DNA from: Pseudooceanicola algae
GTDB taxonomy: Bacteria > Pseudomonadota > Alphaproteobacteria > Rhodobacterales > Rhodobacteraceae
Direction: 5' to 3'
Assembly: GCF_003590145.2 (NCBI RefSeq)
Contig: NZ_CP060436.1
Coordinates: forward strand, 1,336,001 to 1,400,000
Length of the DNA: 64,000 nucleotides
Part shown: positions 35,743 to 43,284 of the stretch, piece by piece
Layout: each line of letters starts with the position of its first letter
How positions within the stretch are numbered: position 1 is the first letter of the stretch
Made by a program: the position numbers and the translations under genes
The notes under the pieces: model-generated
What the model was told of the DNA's origin: nothing
The model's input: only the letters and a program-made list of their open reading frames with translations
Database searches by the model: none

Positions 35743-36990
35743 TCAGAACCGGTAGGACCATCCGATACGGCAATTCACGGAAGACATCGTGTAAAGCGCG
35801 ATGTTGGAGTTCTGAATCTGGTATTCACAGGACAATTTCGGGGTGCCCCCCATCACCTTGATGCGACTGTCGGACAGTGACAGGCCCGGTCGATAGACCA
35901 CATCCTTGCGGCTGAAGTTCACGGCGGCAAAATCCGTGTCGTATTGCCGAAAACTGGCCCGCATGCTCAGCCCGCCCCGCAGGGTCCGCGTCAGGTTCTG
36001 TTCATAACCGGCCCGAAGATCCCCCCCCCAATACCGATGGTAATCCAGCCGGGGGCGCAGCCGCTCGACCGAAGCCCCAAGGGTCAGGGTGCCGCTGTCT
36101 CCGATACGCCTGGACCAGTTCAGGCCGACCTTGCCGAAGGGGCCGGTGAAACTGGGTCGGTTCAGGTAGTCGCGAAATTCCGTCAGGCCGTAGACGGCAA
36201 TCCTGTTTCGCGCGTCCAGCACCCATGACCAGCTGCCATGCACCCCCGTCGCCGTGCGATCCGGGCTGGACCGGGCAATATCGGGATAGAATGTCCGGTC
36301 GTAATGCAGCCCTACCCGGCTTTCGCCGACGGGCGTCAAACGCCTTATGTCCACAGTCACCCGGCCCTGCCAGAGCCGCAGTTCGGGGGCATCGTACCAT
36401 GTATGGGAAACCGCGCCGCCAAGTTCCAGGGACAGCCCATCGTCGAGCGCAAATCGATAGCTGCCCTGCCCGCTCACCTCGACCCCGATACCGGAGACCG
36501 CATTGCCACCATTTTCAATCGTGAACCGGCCGAGCAACGTGTCGAAATAGGGGCTGGATGAAGCGTTCGCGACATTCGTACTGGGCAGGATCGCAAAGCT
36601 GCCGGCACCGGTGACCGGATAGCGGTCCTGCAAGATGCGGATGGCCGCAAGGTAGGCCGCGGAATTGGCGCGTCGTGCAGGATCCAACAGCAGATGGCGC
36701 AGATAGGCTTCGGCCCGGCGGACCTGCTTCTGGCGGGCAAAGGCCTCGGCCAGGGAAAGTTGCGCCCGAAGGCTGCCTGGCGCAAGGCGCAAGGCCTGAC
36801 TGAAATAGGCTTCGCCCTGTTTCGGGTCACCTTCGGACAGGGACGCCTGCCCCAGTTGCATGAGATCGCTGAAGACCTCGAAAGGCGTCTTGCCGTCCTC
36901 GGCCAGAACACCCAGCGGAAAAATCGCCAGTAAAATGACCACGAGCATGCGGTGCGGGGACTGACACCAGGCGAAAAATATACGCAACAT
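35743..36990 (-). CDS. Slam-type surface lipoprotein assembly modifier (outer-membrane beta-barrel with TPR)
   Basis: A 415-residue outer-membrane protein. A signal sequence (hydrophobic residues 15-30, ending LGVLAED) is followed by a TPR-like periplasmic domain at about 38-120 (GDPKQGEAYFSQALRLAPGS, RRAEAYLRHLLLDP). From about residue 125 alternating beta-strands build a barrel ending in the aromatic terminal residue Phe (GWSYRF). This TPR plus DUF560-type barrel architecture is that of Slam, which moves lipoproteins to the cell surface. The gene directly upstream encodes a small lipoprotein, its likely client. No strong ribosome binding site is seen. Confidence 0.75.
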   Translation of the reverse strand: MLRIFFAWCQSPHRMLVVILLAIFPLGVLAEDGKTPFEVFSDLMQLGQASLSEGDPKQGEAYFSQALRLAPGSLRAQLSLAEAFARQKQVRRAEAYLRHLLLDPARRANSAAYLAAIRILQDRYPVTGAGSFAILPSTNVANASSSPYFDTLLGRFTIENGGNAVSGIGVEVSGQGSYRFALDDGLSLELGGAVSHTWYDAPELRLWQGRVTVDIRRLTPVGESRVGLHYDRTFYPDIARSSPDRTATGVHGSWSWVLDARNRIAVYGLTEFRDYLNRPSFTGPFGKVGLNWSRRIGDSGTLTLGASVERLRPRLDYHRYWGGDLRAGYEQNLTRTLRGGLSMRASFRQYDTDFAAVNFSRKDVVYRPGLSLSDSRIKVMGGTPKLSCEYQIQNSNIALYTMSSVNCRIGWSYRF

Positions 36991-37019
36991 GCTCGGGTCT
37001 ATTCAAAAGGACTTCGCTG

Positions 37020-37059
37020 AAAATCGCGTGCCGCCGGATTGGGGATGGCGGCACGCGAT
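37020..37059 (-). terminator. Hairpin between the lipoprotein and Slam genes
   Basis: ATCGCGTGCCGCC (37023-37035) and GGCGGCACGCGAT (37047-37059) form a perfect 13-bp stem, 20 bases after the lipoprotein stop, with TTTT at its minus-strand exit (37023-37020). It could act as a partial terminator, lowering Slam expression relative to its client, or as a 3' stabiliser. Confidence 0.6.
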
Positions 37060-37078
37060 GGGTTGCGGGATCAGGGGA

Positions 37079-37636
37079 TCAGTCTTCGATGGCCGCAAAG
37101 CCCCCCTCGACATCCTCGCCGTCGATGGTGCCGGTGACATCGCCATAGGTCGCCAGATCACCTTCGTAATCATAGAAGCTGCCGTCCAGATGCAGATCGA
37201 GCGCGTGGTCTTCATCGTCGCTGAGCGTCCCGATCGCGGTGGCCGCAAGGCCGCTGCCCGAAATCGTGCCTGCCACGTTCAGCGCCCCGGCAAGGCTGGT
37301 GTCCAGCTCCTGCGTGTCCTCATCGTAGAGGCCGACATCGGTGACAGATCCCGTCAGGGTCCCGCTGGTGAAATCCGCCGAAAGATCGAGATCGCCCAAG
37401 GCGGCCAGACCTTCACCGACATCGCTGACTTCCAGCGCACCGGACAAGGTCGCGGTGCCCGTCATCATCCCGGCATCGGCATGGGCAAGGGAGTCGTCTT
37501 CGACCGCTGCCACGAAGCCTTCAAGATAATCATACTTGGCCGGCAGGTCGACCTCCGACATATCATCATCGCTGGAAGAACAAGCCGCGAGGCCGAGCGT
37601 GACAACCGAAAGGGCCGCAATGGAGAAATTCCGCAT
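37079..37636 (-). CDS. TbpB-like lipoprotein, candidate Slam client
   Basis: A 185-residue lipoprotein. The signal peptide ends with the lipobox LAAC (lipidated Cys 19), followed by an acidic serine/aspartate tether. The body is acidic and Gly/Thr/Asp-rich with repeated beta-hairpin-like segments (GTATLSGALEV, LTGSVTDVGL, GTISGSGLAATAIGTL). It ends VTGTIDGEDVEGGFAAIED, similar to the C-terminal barrel of transferrin-binding protein B-like domains. AGGA lies eight bases before this ATG. The Slam-type gene follows 88 bases downstream on the same strand, so surface display is likely. The ligand is unknown. Confidence 0.7.
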   Translation of the reverse strand: MRNFSIAALSVVTLGLAACSSSDDDMSEVDLPAKYDYLEGFVAAVEDDSLAHADAGMMTGTATLSGALEVSDVGEGLAALGDLDLSADFTSGTLTGSVTDVGLYDEDTQELDTSLAGALNVAGTISGSGLAATAIGTLSDDEDHALDLHLDGSFYDYEGDLATYGDVTGTIDGEDVEGGFAAIED

Positions 37637-37958
37637 CTTCAAATTCCTATGGCTATGCAACCTCCGGGTGAGGTCGTCCTAGATACACCGGAAGTCTTCC
37701 ATCGCTCGGAAATTGGAACAACCTATGGAAAGTCATAGGTAGACGAAGGCCCACTGACCTGCCACGGCACAGCGCCCCCTCCCTCGGCAAGGCCAGGTCG
37801 CCGTATCGCGGTCGGCCGCGCTTTGGGATGTCATGATGCCGTCGCGCCGCCTCCCGAAGCTTTGGGGAACCGGGCCGCGCGAACCAGGCGCCCCCAGCAT
37901 CGGAAGCGGCCTCAAGGGAACCGCCATGCGTTTCTGAAAATCCGATGGGGGGGGGAGA
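37637..37958. other. Intergenic region upstream of the lipoprotein-Slam operon
   Basis: About 320 bases between the lipoprotein start and tRNA-His, with no convincing gene. It holds the palindrome at 37721-37740 and presumably the operon promoter; a possible -10 (TATCTA) lies around 37678-37683 on the minus strand. A run of nine G residues precedes the tRNA 3' end. Confidence 0.55.
37721..37740. promoter_or_regulatory. Palindromic operator candidate upstream of the lipoprotein gene
   Basis: ACCTATG-GAAAGT-CATAGGT: a perfect 7-bp inverted repeat with a 6-base spacer, 85-105 bases upstream of the lipoprotein start. It is the size of a dimeric regulator site. It does not match the Fur or iron-Rhodo box as I know them. 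The regulator is unknown. Confidence 0.45.
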
Positions 37959-38035
37959 TGGTACCGCCTTCCCGGTTTGAACGGGAGACCTCTGGATCCA
38001 CAATCCAGCGCTCTAACCAACTGAGCTAAGGCGGC
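37959..38035 (-). tRNA. tRNA-His (anticodon GTG)
   Basis: A 77-base tRNA with encoded CCA. Acceptor GCCGCCT pairs with AGGCGGT. The D arm is GCTCAGTTGGTTAGAGC, the anticodon stem CTGGA/TCCAG encloses TTGTGGA (GTG), and the T arm contains TTCAAAC. The base before position 1 is T, so G-1 is not encoded, and the discriminator is A73. Both are known peculiarities of alphaproteobacterial tRNA-His. Confidence 0.97.
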
Positions 38036-38046
38036 ACTTGGGGGCT

Positions 38047-38075
38047 CACTTACCGAGGCCGCCCGACGATTGCAA
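38047..38075 (-). promoter_or_regulatory. Candidate promoter of tRNA-His
   Basis: On the minus strand TTGCAA (38075-38070), a 17-base spacer and TAAGTG (38052-38047), ending 11 bases before the tRNA 5' end. The spacing matches that of the tRNA-Tyr promoter. The -10 is weak. Confidence 0.4.
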
Positions 38076-38222
38076 GAGGTCCCTTGGCGAAAAATGACAG
38101 TCCTGCGACTTGCCCGGCCAAGCGGCGCGGCGCCGGGGTGGTTCCGGCGCGCCGGCATGGCACGACTTGAAAAAACCCGCGCCAGGTTGTAGCGCAATCC
38201 GATCACTCTGGGAGAATGCGCA

Positions 38223-38423
38223 ATGGGAATCGACACAGAACGCGAAATCGAAGCCAACCTGCAGATCGGCCCCACCGATGCGGGCATGGTTCGACTTTTC
38301 ATCGAAGCCACCGGCATCGAGATCCCGATGGATTTCGAACCCGAAGAAGCCGAAGAGATCGCCGAGGAAATCCGTGCCGCCGCGCAGGCGGCAAGAAGCG
38401 CGGGCGGCAAGAAGCGGCGCTAG
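38223..38423 (+). CDS. Small acidic protein (DUF6324-like)
   Basis: A 66-residue soluble protein: an acidic body (DTEREIEANLQIGPTDAGMV, MDFEPEEAEEIAEEI) with a basic C-terminal tail (GGKKRR). CTGGGAGA lies just before the ATG. I recall it as a short conserved family (DUF6324) in Rhodobacterales. Function unknown. It is convergent with mmcB and overlaps its end by four bases. Confidence 0.75.
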   Translation: MGIDTEREIEANLQIGPTDAGMVRLFIEATGIEIPMDFEPEEAEEIAEEIRAAAQAARSAGGKKRR

Positions 38424-38875
38424 ACCCTCGGGTCGCGCCAGCCCTGCAGCCGGCGGGCCGCGTCGCGGGCAAACTTCAGCGTCAGCGCCTTGCGCCGCGC
38501 CCCGGCCAGCTTGCTTTCGTCCGGCATGCGGATGATTTCACCGCCGTAGCTGTCGGCCAGGATCAGGCCGGTGCCCCCGGGCAGCAGATCCAGCGGGAAA
38601 TCCGCATCCACGGCCCAGAAAAAGCGGTCGCACCAGTCAAGATAGCCCTGCCATTTACCGTCGGACAGGAAATCCGCGCGCGAGCTCTTGCACTCCACGC
38701 ACCAGATTTCGCCTTTCGGGCCAAGGCCCAGCACATCCATGCGCTTGCCGCGCTCGGGGACAAATTCCTCGAGGCTGGCAAAGCCATGGGTGATCAGCAT
38801 TCGGCAGACGCCGCGGGCCAGCAACTGGCCCGGTTGCGGCGCGGCGGGGTCGGGAACAAGGGTGGTAATCGGCAT
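38420..38875 (-). CDS. mmcB: MmcB family DNA repair protein
   Basis: A 151-residue nuclease-fold protein of the MmcB family, linked in Caulobacter to mitomycin C resistance. The core LEEFVPERGKRMDVLGLGPKGEIWCVECKSS contains a PD-(D/E)xK-like arrangement (D...E-x-K). An earlier in-frame ATG exists at 38914, but a LexA box at 38887-38901 would fall inside that longer form, so the ATG at 38875 is preferred. Expression should be SOS-controlled. Confidence 0.88.
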   Translation of the reverse strand: MPITTLVPDPAAPQPGQLLARGVCRMLITHGFASLEEFVPERGKRMDVLGLGPKGEIWCVECKSSRADFLSDGKWQGYLDWCDRFFWAVDADFPLDLLPGGTGLILADSYGGEIIRMPDESKLAGARRKALTLKFARDAARRLQGWRDPRV

Positions 38876-38886
38876 GGGCACATTCT

Positions 38887-38901
38887 GAACATTCCGCGAA
38901 C
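38887..38901 (-). promoter_or_regulatory. LexA (SOS) box upstream of mmcB
   Basis: On the minus strand GTTC-GCGGAAT-GTTC: an exact match to the alphaproteobacterial LexA direct repeat GTTC-N7-GTTC, 11 bases before the mmcB ATG. Direct repression of mmcB by LexA is expected. Confidence 0.85.
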
Positions 38902-39018
38902 AAAGGCAAGACACATGGTGTTTGCCGCCAGAACCCCTATCTTTTACCCCGACGGACCTAAATCCGGCCCGGTCCGGTTCCAGGACCGCACCAGAGTGAC
39001 AGAGGAGGAGAAACCGAC

Positions 39019-40479
39019 TTGAGCGATCAGGACAGCAATGCCCGGCAAGACCATGACGCCGCGACCGCAGGCAACAGGCGCGGGGCCCCCGGGGCCCGGA
39101 TGGCGCGGGAACTGGAAGGGCACCTGGGGTTTCTCGAAACCTTCACCGGCACGGCCCTTGGCGTGCTTTCAGTCGCCTCGGGGATCTATACCTACCTCGG
39201 CGTATCCTCGCTGCTGGACGGGGACGGCGCCATGCTGGTCTTCGCGGCCATCGCCTATTCGGTGGCGGTCTCGACCGGGATCTTCGTCTTCTGGTCCTAC
39301 ATGATCCGGCTGTTTCCCGCGATGCAGACCGCGCGCGCCCGGGTCGGGCTGCTGGGAGCCATGGGGCTGGGGTCGCTGGCCATCGTCGCCATGTCGTCCT
39401 GGCTGAATGCCGCCGCGCTGGCCGGCGGGGCCGCCGTCGAACAGCACCTTGCCGAGACCGTGCAGGACTATCAGGAGGCGCTGGAGCGCACCCATGAGAT
39501 CGCCCTGTCGGCGCAAGGTCTGGAACGCGACGTGGCCCGCGCGCAACAAAGCTTTGCCGATCTCAGCGAACAGGAGGCGGCGGGCGGGCTGTCGGGTCTT
39601 GCCGGACGTGGCGCGGTCTTTCGCGTGCTGCGACAGAAAAGTCAGGAGCTGACCGCGCTTCAGGCCCAGATCGCCGAACAGGCGCCGCTGGTCGACAGCG
39701 CCTTCACCGAAGGCAACCGCCTGCTGAGCGAGATGCGCGCCCTGACGGTCGAACCCGGCCCGGTCGAGGCCCGGTCGGTCGAGTTCAGCGAAAAGGCCGT
39801 GCGCCTGGCAGGTATCCTTGCAGAACTGCGCCAGCTGAGCGTCGCCCCTCTGGTCGCCCGCGCCGCGCAGGATCTGTCGGCTTCGGTCGTACTGCCCGAA
39901 CTGGACGGGACGACAGAGGAAATGCGCGGTACTCAGGGCGCTACCATCACTTCGGTCCTTGACGTTCTGGTGCAGCGCGCCGCCACCCTCGACACCGCCG
40001 CGCAAGAGGTCATGGCGATGCAACCGGCCGAGGAAACCACCTATACGCCGATCTCCTCGGCGGATGCGGTGATCCGGTATGCCGGGAACTTCATCCCCTC
40101 CTGGGCCGGGGCGATTGCCATCGACCTGCTGCCGGCGGTGCTGGTGCTGATCCTTGCGGTGACGCAAAGCGCGATCCGCGCCGGGCGCGATACCGCCCCG
40201 ATCGAGGAACGGATGACCATCGCCGACCTGCGGGCCGCGCTGGCCGCCGCGCGCGATGTGGATGCCGCCCTGATCGAAGGGCGGCAAAGTGCGCGGGCCG
40301 AAGCCGCCTACCCGCCTGCCCCGCAGCCGCCCGCGCCGTCAGAGCCGCCCCTGCGCCCTGACCCAAGCGCGCCGGAGGCACCGGAGACCAGAGAAAGAGA
40401 CACTGGCCCTGGCAACCGCTCTGGCACTGGCGCAGGCAGTGGCAGTGGCAGTGGCAGTGGCAACGAGGCAAGCTCGTGA
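39019..40479 (+). CDS. Membrane protein with coiled-coil periplasmic/cytoplasmic domain, partner of a ClpP-like protease
   Basis: A 486-residue protein with three membrane segments near the N-terminus (about residues 45-65, 72-93, 108-130), a long Glu/Ala/Gln-rich helical region (135-330, probably coiled coil), a fourth membrane segment (about 355-378) and a Pro-rich tail ending in a Gly/Ser run. The start is a TTG at 39019 with GAGGAGG before it. I do not recognise the family. The next gene begins at a GTG overlapping its stop, so the pair is translationally coupled and probably forms a complex. Confidence 0.65.
   Translation: MSDQDSNARQDHDAATAGNRRGAPGARMARELEGHLGFLETFTGTALGVLSVASGIYTYLGVSSLLDGDGAMLVFAAIAYSVAVSTGIFVFWSYMIRLFPAMQTARARVGLLGAMGLGSLAIVAMSSWLNAAALAGGAAVEQHLAETVQDYQEALERTHEIALSAQGLERDVARAQQSFADLSEQEAAGGLSGLAGRGAVFRVLRQKSQELTALQAQIAEQAPLVDSAFTEGNRLLSEMRALTVEPGPVEARSVEFSEKAVRLAGILAELRQLSVAPLVARAAQDLSASVVLPELDGTTEEMRGTQGATITSVLDVLVQRAATLDTAAQEVMAMQPAEETTYTPISSADAVIRYAGNFIPSWAGAIAIDLLPAVLVLILAVTQSAIRAGRDTAPIEERMTIADLRAALAAARDVDAALIEGRQSARAEAAYPPAPQPPAPSEPPLRPDPSAPEAPETRERDTGPGNRSGTGAGSGSGSGSGNEASS
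40435..40458 (+). repeat. GGCAGT hexanucleotide repeat (4 copies)
   Basis: Four head-to-tail copies of GGCAGT encode alternating Gly-Ser at the C-terminal tail of the membrane coiled-coil protein. Changes in copy number stay in frame. Confidence 0.9.
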
Positions 40480-41243
40480 GCGCCAGCAAGGAAGGGCGCA
40501 ATATCGGGCGCATCATGGCCGGGGTGCTGCTGTTTCAGCTGGTGCTTGGCCTGCTGCTGTTCTTCGGGGATCTCGGGCGTGGGTTTTCGCTGCCCAGTCG
40601 CGGCCCCGCCGCGCCAGGGTTCGACCTGCCGGTCAGCCCCGGCGACCAGACCCGCAAATACGACCCCGCCGAAATGCCTGTCACCGGCCCCGGCCCATCT
40701 GGCCCCATGCCCGACAGGCTGGTGCTGGAGGAATTGACCGGGGCCTGGCGTCTTACCGGACGGATCGCCGAAGGCGACGCGGAGCGGATCGCGGCCCAAC
40801 TGACCGAGCGCCTGCAACCCGAGACCGCCGCGCAGGCCCCCGACACCCTGTTCCTGAACTCGCCCGGCGGCGCGGTCGCCGAGGCGTTGCAACTGGGCCG
40901 GGTGATCCGCGACGCGGGGCTGTCCACCGACATGGGCGCACGCGACATCTGCCTGTCTGCCTGCCCCTACCTGCTGGCCTCCGGCGTGACCCGCAGCGCC
41001 GATACGGGCGCCCGCATCGGTGTGCACCAGCATTATTTCGGGGAAAATACGCTGTTGCCCGCCTTCACCGCCGTCAAGGATATCCAGCGCGGACAGGGCC
41101 AGGTGATGCGCTACCTTCAGGATATGGGCGTCGACCCCATGCTGATGAGCCACGGCCTGCTGACCCCGCCGGACCAGATCTATCTGCTGTCGCGGGATGA
41201 GCTGGAAACCTATGCGTTGCTGACCCCTGATGAGGACGGCTAA
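40476..41243 (+). CDS. Membrane-anchored ClpP/SppA-like serine protease
   Basis: A 255-residue protein with an N-terminal signal anchor (about residues 13-31) and a ClpP/crotonase-fold domain facing the periplasm. LFLNSPGGAVAEALQLG is the oxyanion-loop motif. S161 (CLSACPY), H184 (GVHQH) and D233 (TPPDQ) are spaced 23 and 49 residues apart, close to Ser, His and Asp of ClpP, so the enzyme is predicted active. The family is the COG3904-type periplasmic proteins. The GTG start overlaps the stop of the preceding coiled-coil gene. Confidence 0.75.
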   Translation: MSASKEGRNIGRIMAGVLLFQLVLGLLLFFGDLGRGFSLPSRGPAAPGFDLPVSPGDQTRKYDPAEMPVTGPGPSGPMPDRLVLEELTGAWRLTGRIAEGDAERIAAQLTERLQPETAAQAPDTLFLNSPGGAVAEALQLGRVIRDAGLSTDMGARDICLSACPYLLASGVTRSADTGARIGVHQHYFGENTLLPAFTAVKDIQRGQGQVMRYLQDMGVDPMLMSHGLLTPPDQIYLLSRDELETYALLTPDEDG

Positions 41244-41647
41244 GGCCCCATCCAGAGGCGGGGGAGATTTCGCCGAAACCACCCCCGCCCCTTGCCCTGC
41301 GCCATGCAAAGCCCTAGATGCAGTCGAGGCGGGTTCTGCCCTTCTCGTGAACGGTTACATTCCAGTGGCCTTAAGCAAATCCGAGGGAGCTGGCTCTGTC
41401 CGGGCCCTGGTCCGGTTATCTGGCGCCCACCTGTACAACAGGTCCTCGGGAATGCACTAACCAAACGGCCGCGTGCGGGCCCGCCACTTTCCCCACCCGA
41501 ATACGGCCGACACCATCAGGCAGGTGCACTGCCGCGCGATGACAGCGGGTGCCTCTGCAAGGCAGCCCCGCCTGCTTTCGCGCCAGCACCTTCTGCGAAG
41601 AAGCCCTGGGCGCGGCTATACCGACGCCCGGACCAACCAGCCTGCGA
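41244..41647. other. Gene-free stretch between the ClpP-like gene and a small membrane gene
   Basis: About 400 bases between convergent genes. Open frames here have atypical composition and no initiation signals. No RNA gene, repeat or terminator with a T-run was found. Confidence 0.5.
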
Positions 41648-41959
41648 TCAGAAGCGGCGCTTGTTTTCGGACTTGGTTTCCACCCGGACCGGCAGAAGTT
41701 CATGGGTCATCTCGCGCAGCCCGCTGCGCGGGGTGCCATCGTCGCGCAGCGCCATGACGGCAATCGCGAACTGGACGCCGCCAAAGACGATGCCGTTGAA
41801 GAAGAATATCATGAAGGCCGCCAGGGGTCCGTCGCGGGTTTCCAGCACCAGGTGACGCAGCCCAGCCACGTCGAAACCGATCAGCGCCACGGTGAACAGC
41901 GCTGAAATCGCGAAGCCGATGGCGATCTGGGTGATGTAGAGACGGACGAGCTTTGGCAT
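41648..41959 (-). CDS. Small two-pass membrane protein
   Basis: A 103-residue protein: a short basic N-terminus (MPKLVR), two hydrophobic segments (about residues 8-30 and 47-68), and a polar cytoplasmic tail rich in Arg and Glu. A GGGAGGT element is near the start. I do not recognise the family. It stands alone between the ClpP-like gene and nusB. Confidence 0.65.
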   Translation of the reverse strand: MPKLVRLYITQIAIGFAISALFTVALIGFDVAGLRHLVLETRDGPLAAFMIFFFNGIVFGGVQFAIAVMALRDDGTPRSGLREMTHELLPVRVETKSENKRRF

Positions 41960-42080
41960 CGGGACCTCCCGCAGATGACCTCTGGCCAGCTATCCGAAGT
42001 GATTCCGGACGTCGCGCCAGAGAATGCCCCTAGGATAGTCTGTAACGCGCAGATGTCATCCCTTTGCGTCTGATGCGCCT

Positions 42081-42107
42081 TGTCGCAGGTTGGATTACGT
42101 TGCGACA
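42081..42107. repeat. Inverted repeat upstream of the small membrane gene
   Basis: TGTCGCA (42081-42087) and TGCGACA (42101-42107) form a perfect 7-bp inverted repeat with a 13-base spacer, in the 256-base gap between the small membrane gene and nusB. It could be an operator or a hairpin. Confidence 0.35.
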
Positions 42108-42215
42108 CCTTTTACGTGAAGGGGTCGGCGGGGCTGTCTGCCCTGCCGAAACACCGAGAAAGTCACAGAAATTCGCTGAAAACGGGCAAATTCTGCCCCG
42201 GTCACCCCGCCCCGA

Positions 42216-42707
42216 TCAGAAGGCTTCGGGCTTGGCCTCGCGGGCCATGTGGTCGAGCACGGCATTGACGAAGGCCGGCTCTTTCGTTTCCGGGAAGAAG
42301 GCCTGGGCAACGCCGACATATTCCACGATCACCACCTTGGGCGGGGCATCGCCTTGCAGAAGCTCGGCCCCGGCGGCGCGGAACAGCGCCCGCAGGGTCG
42401 GGTCGATCCGGGCGATCGGCCATTTCGCCACCAGCGCGCGGTCGGTCATCTGGTCGATCCGGGCCTGCCAACTGACGGCTTCGCCAAGGATCATGCGGAA
42501 CAAGGTCACATCGCCTTCGGCAAATTCACCCTCGTCATAGGTGGCGCCGAAACGGTGATCTTCGAATTCCACCTGGATCTTCTCGACCGTCTGACCGGAG
42601 GCTTCCATCTGGAACAGCGCCTGCACGGCATAAAGACGCGACGCCGAGCGCATCTTGCGCTTCTGGTTGCCCGAAAGGGGCTGCGGGATCTGGGGTTCGT
42701 CGCTCAT
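42216..42707 (-). CDS. nusB: Transcription antitermination factor NusB
   Basis: A 163-residue all-helical protein that binds boxA RNA with NusE during rRNA transcription. Family stretches are ASRLYAVQALFQMEASGQ, RALVAKWPIARIDPTLRALFRAA and the C-terminal VVIVEYVGVAQAFFPETKEPAFVNAVLD. It is the last gene of the ribE-unknown-ribB-ribH-nusB run; nusB beside ribH is a conserved arrangement. Confidence 0.96.
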   Translation of the reverse strand: MSDEPQIPQPLSGNQKRKMRSASRLYAVQALFQMEASGQTVEKIQVEFEDHRFGATYDEGEFAEGDVTLFRMILGEAVSWQARIDQMTDRALVAKWPIARIDPTLRALFRAAGAELLQGDAPPKVVIVEYVGVAQAFFPETKEPAFVNAVLDHMAREAKPEAF

Positions 42708-42738
42708 TACTGGCCTATCGGGTCACGAAGGTGGGGCC

Positions 42739-43281
42739 TTACGCAGGGGTGCTTCCCCCGGCAAGGCGGTATTCCTCAGTGGCGGGACGAAAGCCCACGC
42801 CGCTTTTCGGAGCGCCCCATTTGCGCGAAAGCGCCAGAAGATGCAAGGCCGCAGCGGCCGCGCCCGCACCTTTGTTCTGATCCGCCACACGGGCGCGTAC
42901 CAGCGCCTGTTCGCGGGTCTCGACCGTCAGGATGCCATTGCCGATGCAGAAGCCCTGCAGGCCCATCAGGGTCAGCGCGCGCGAACTGTCGTTGCAGACC
43001 GTGTCGTAATGGGTCGTCTCGCCCCGGATCACGCAGCCAAGCGCGACATAGGCGTCGAAATTCGACATCCGCCCGGCGATGGCGATCGCCGAGGGCACCT
43101 CGAGCGCGCCGGGCACTTCGATCAGCTCCTGCGTGGCGCCCCAGGCGTCGATTTCGGCACTGGCGCCTTCGATCAGCTGATCGGCCACGTCCCGGTAATA
43201 TGGCGCGACGACGATCAGGACCTTCGCGGGCTTGTCGAGGCTGCCGCGCGGCAGGGAATAATGAAGTTCATTGGCAGCCAT
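42739..43281 (-). CDS. ribH: 6,7-dimethyl-8-ribityllumazine synthase
   Basis: A 180-residue lumazine synthase condensing ribityl-amino-uracil with 3,4-dihydroxy-2-butanone 4-phosphate. Signatures: VVAPYYRDVADQLIEGA at the N-terminus, VPGALEVPSAIA, ALGCVIRGETTHYD (catalytic His) and GFCIGNGILTVET. The C-terminus is a little longer than usual. Only three bases separate it from ribB upstream. Confidence 0.96.
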   Translation of the reverse strand: MAANELHYSLPRGSLDKPAKVLIVVAPYYRDVADQLIEGASAEIDAWGATQELIEVPGALEVPSAIAIAGRMSNFDAYVALGCVIRGETTHYDTVCNDSSRALTLMGLQGFCIGNGILTVETREQALVRARVADQNKGAGAAAAALHLLALSRKWGAPKSGVGFRPATEEYRLAGGSTPA

Positions 43282-43284
43282 GTC

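Noticed and set aside
38876-38914. Longer N-terminus for mmcB starting at 38914
   Set aside because: It would place the LexA operator inside the coding region and adds residues unlike the family.
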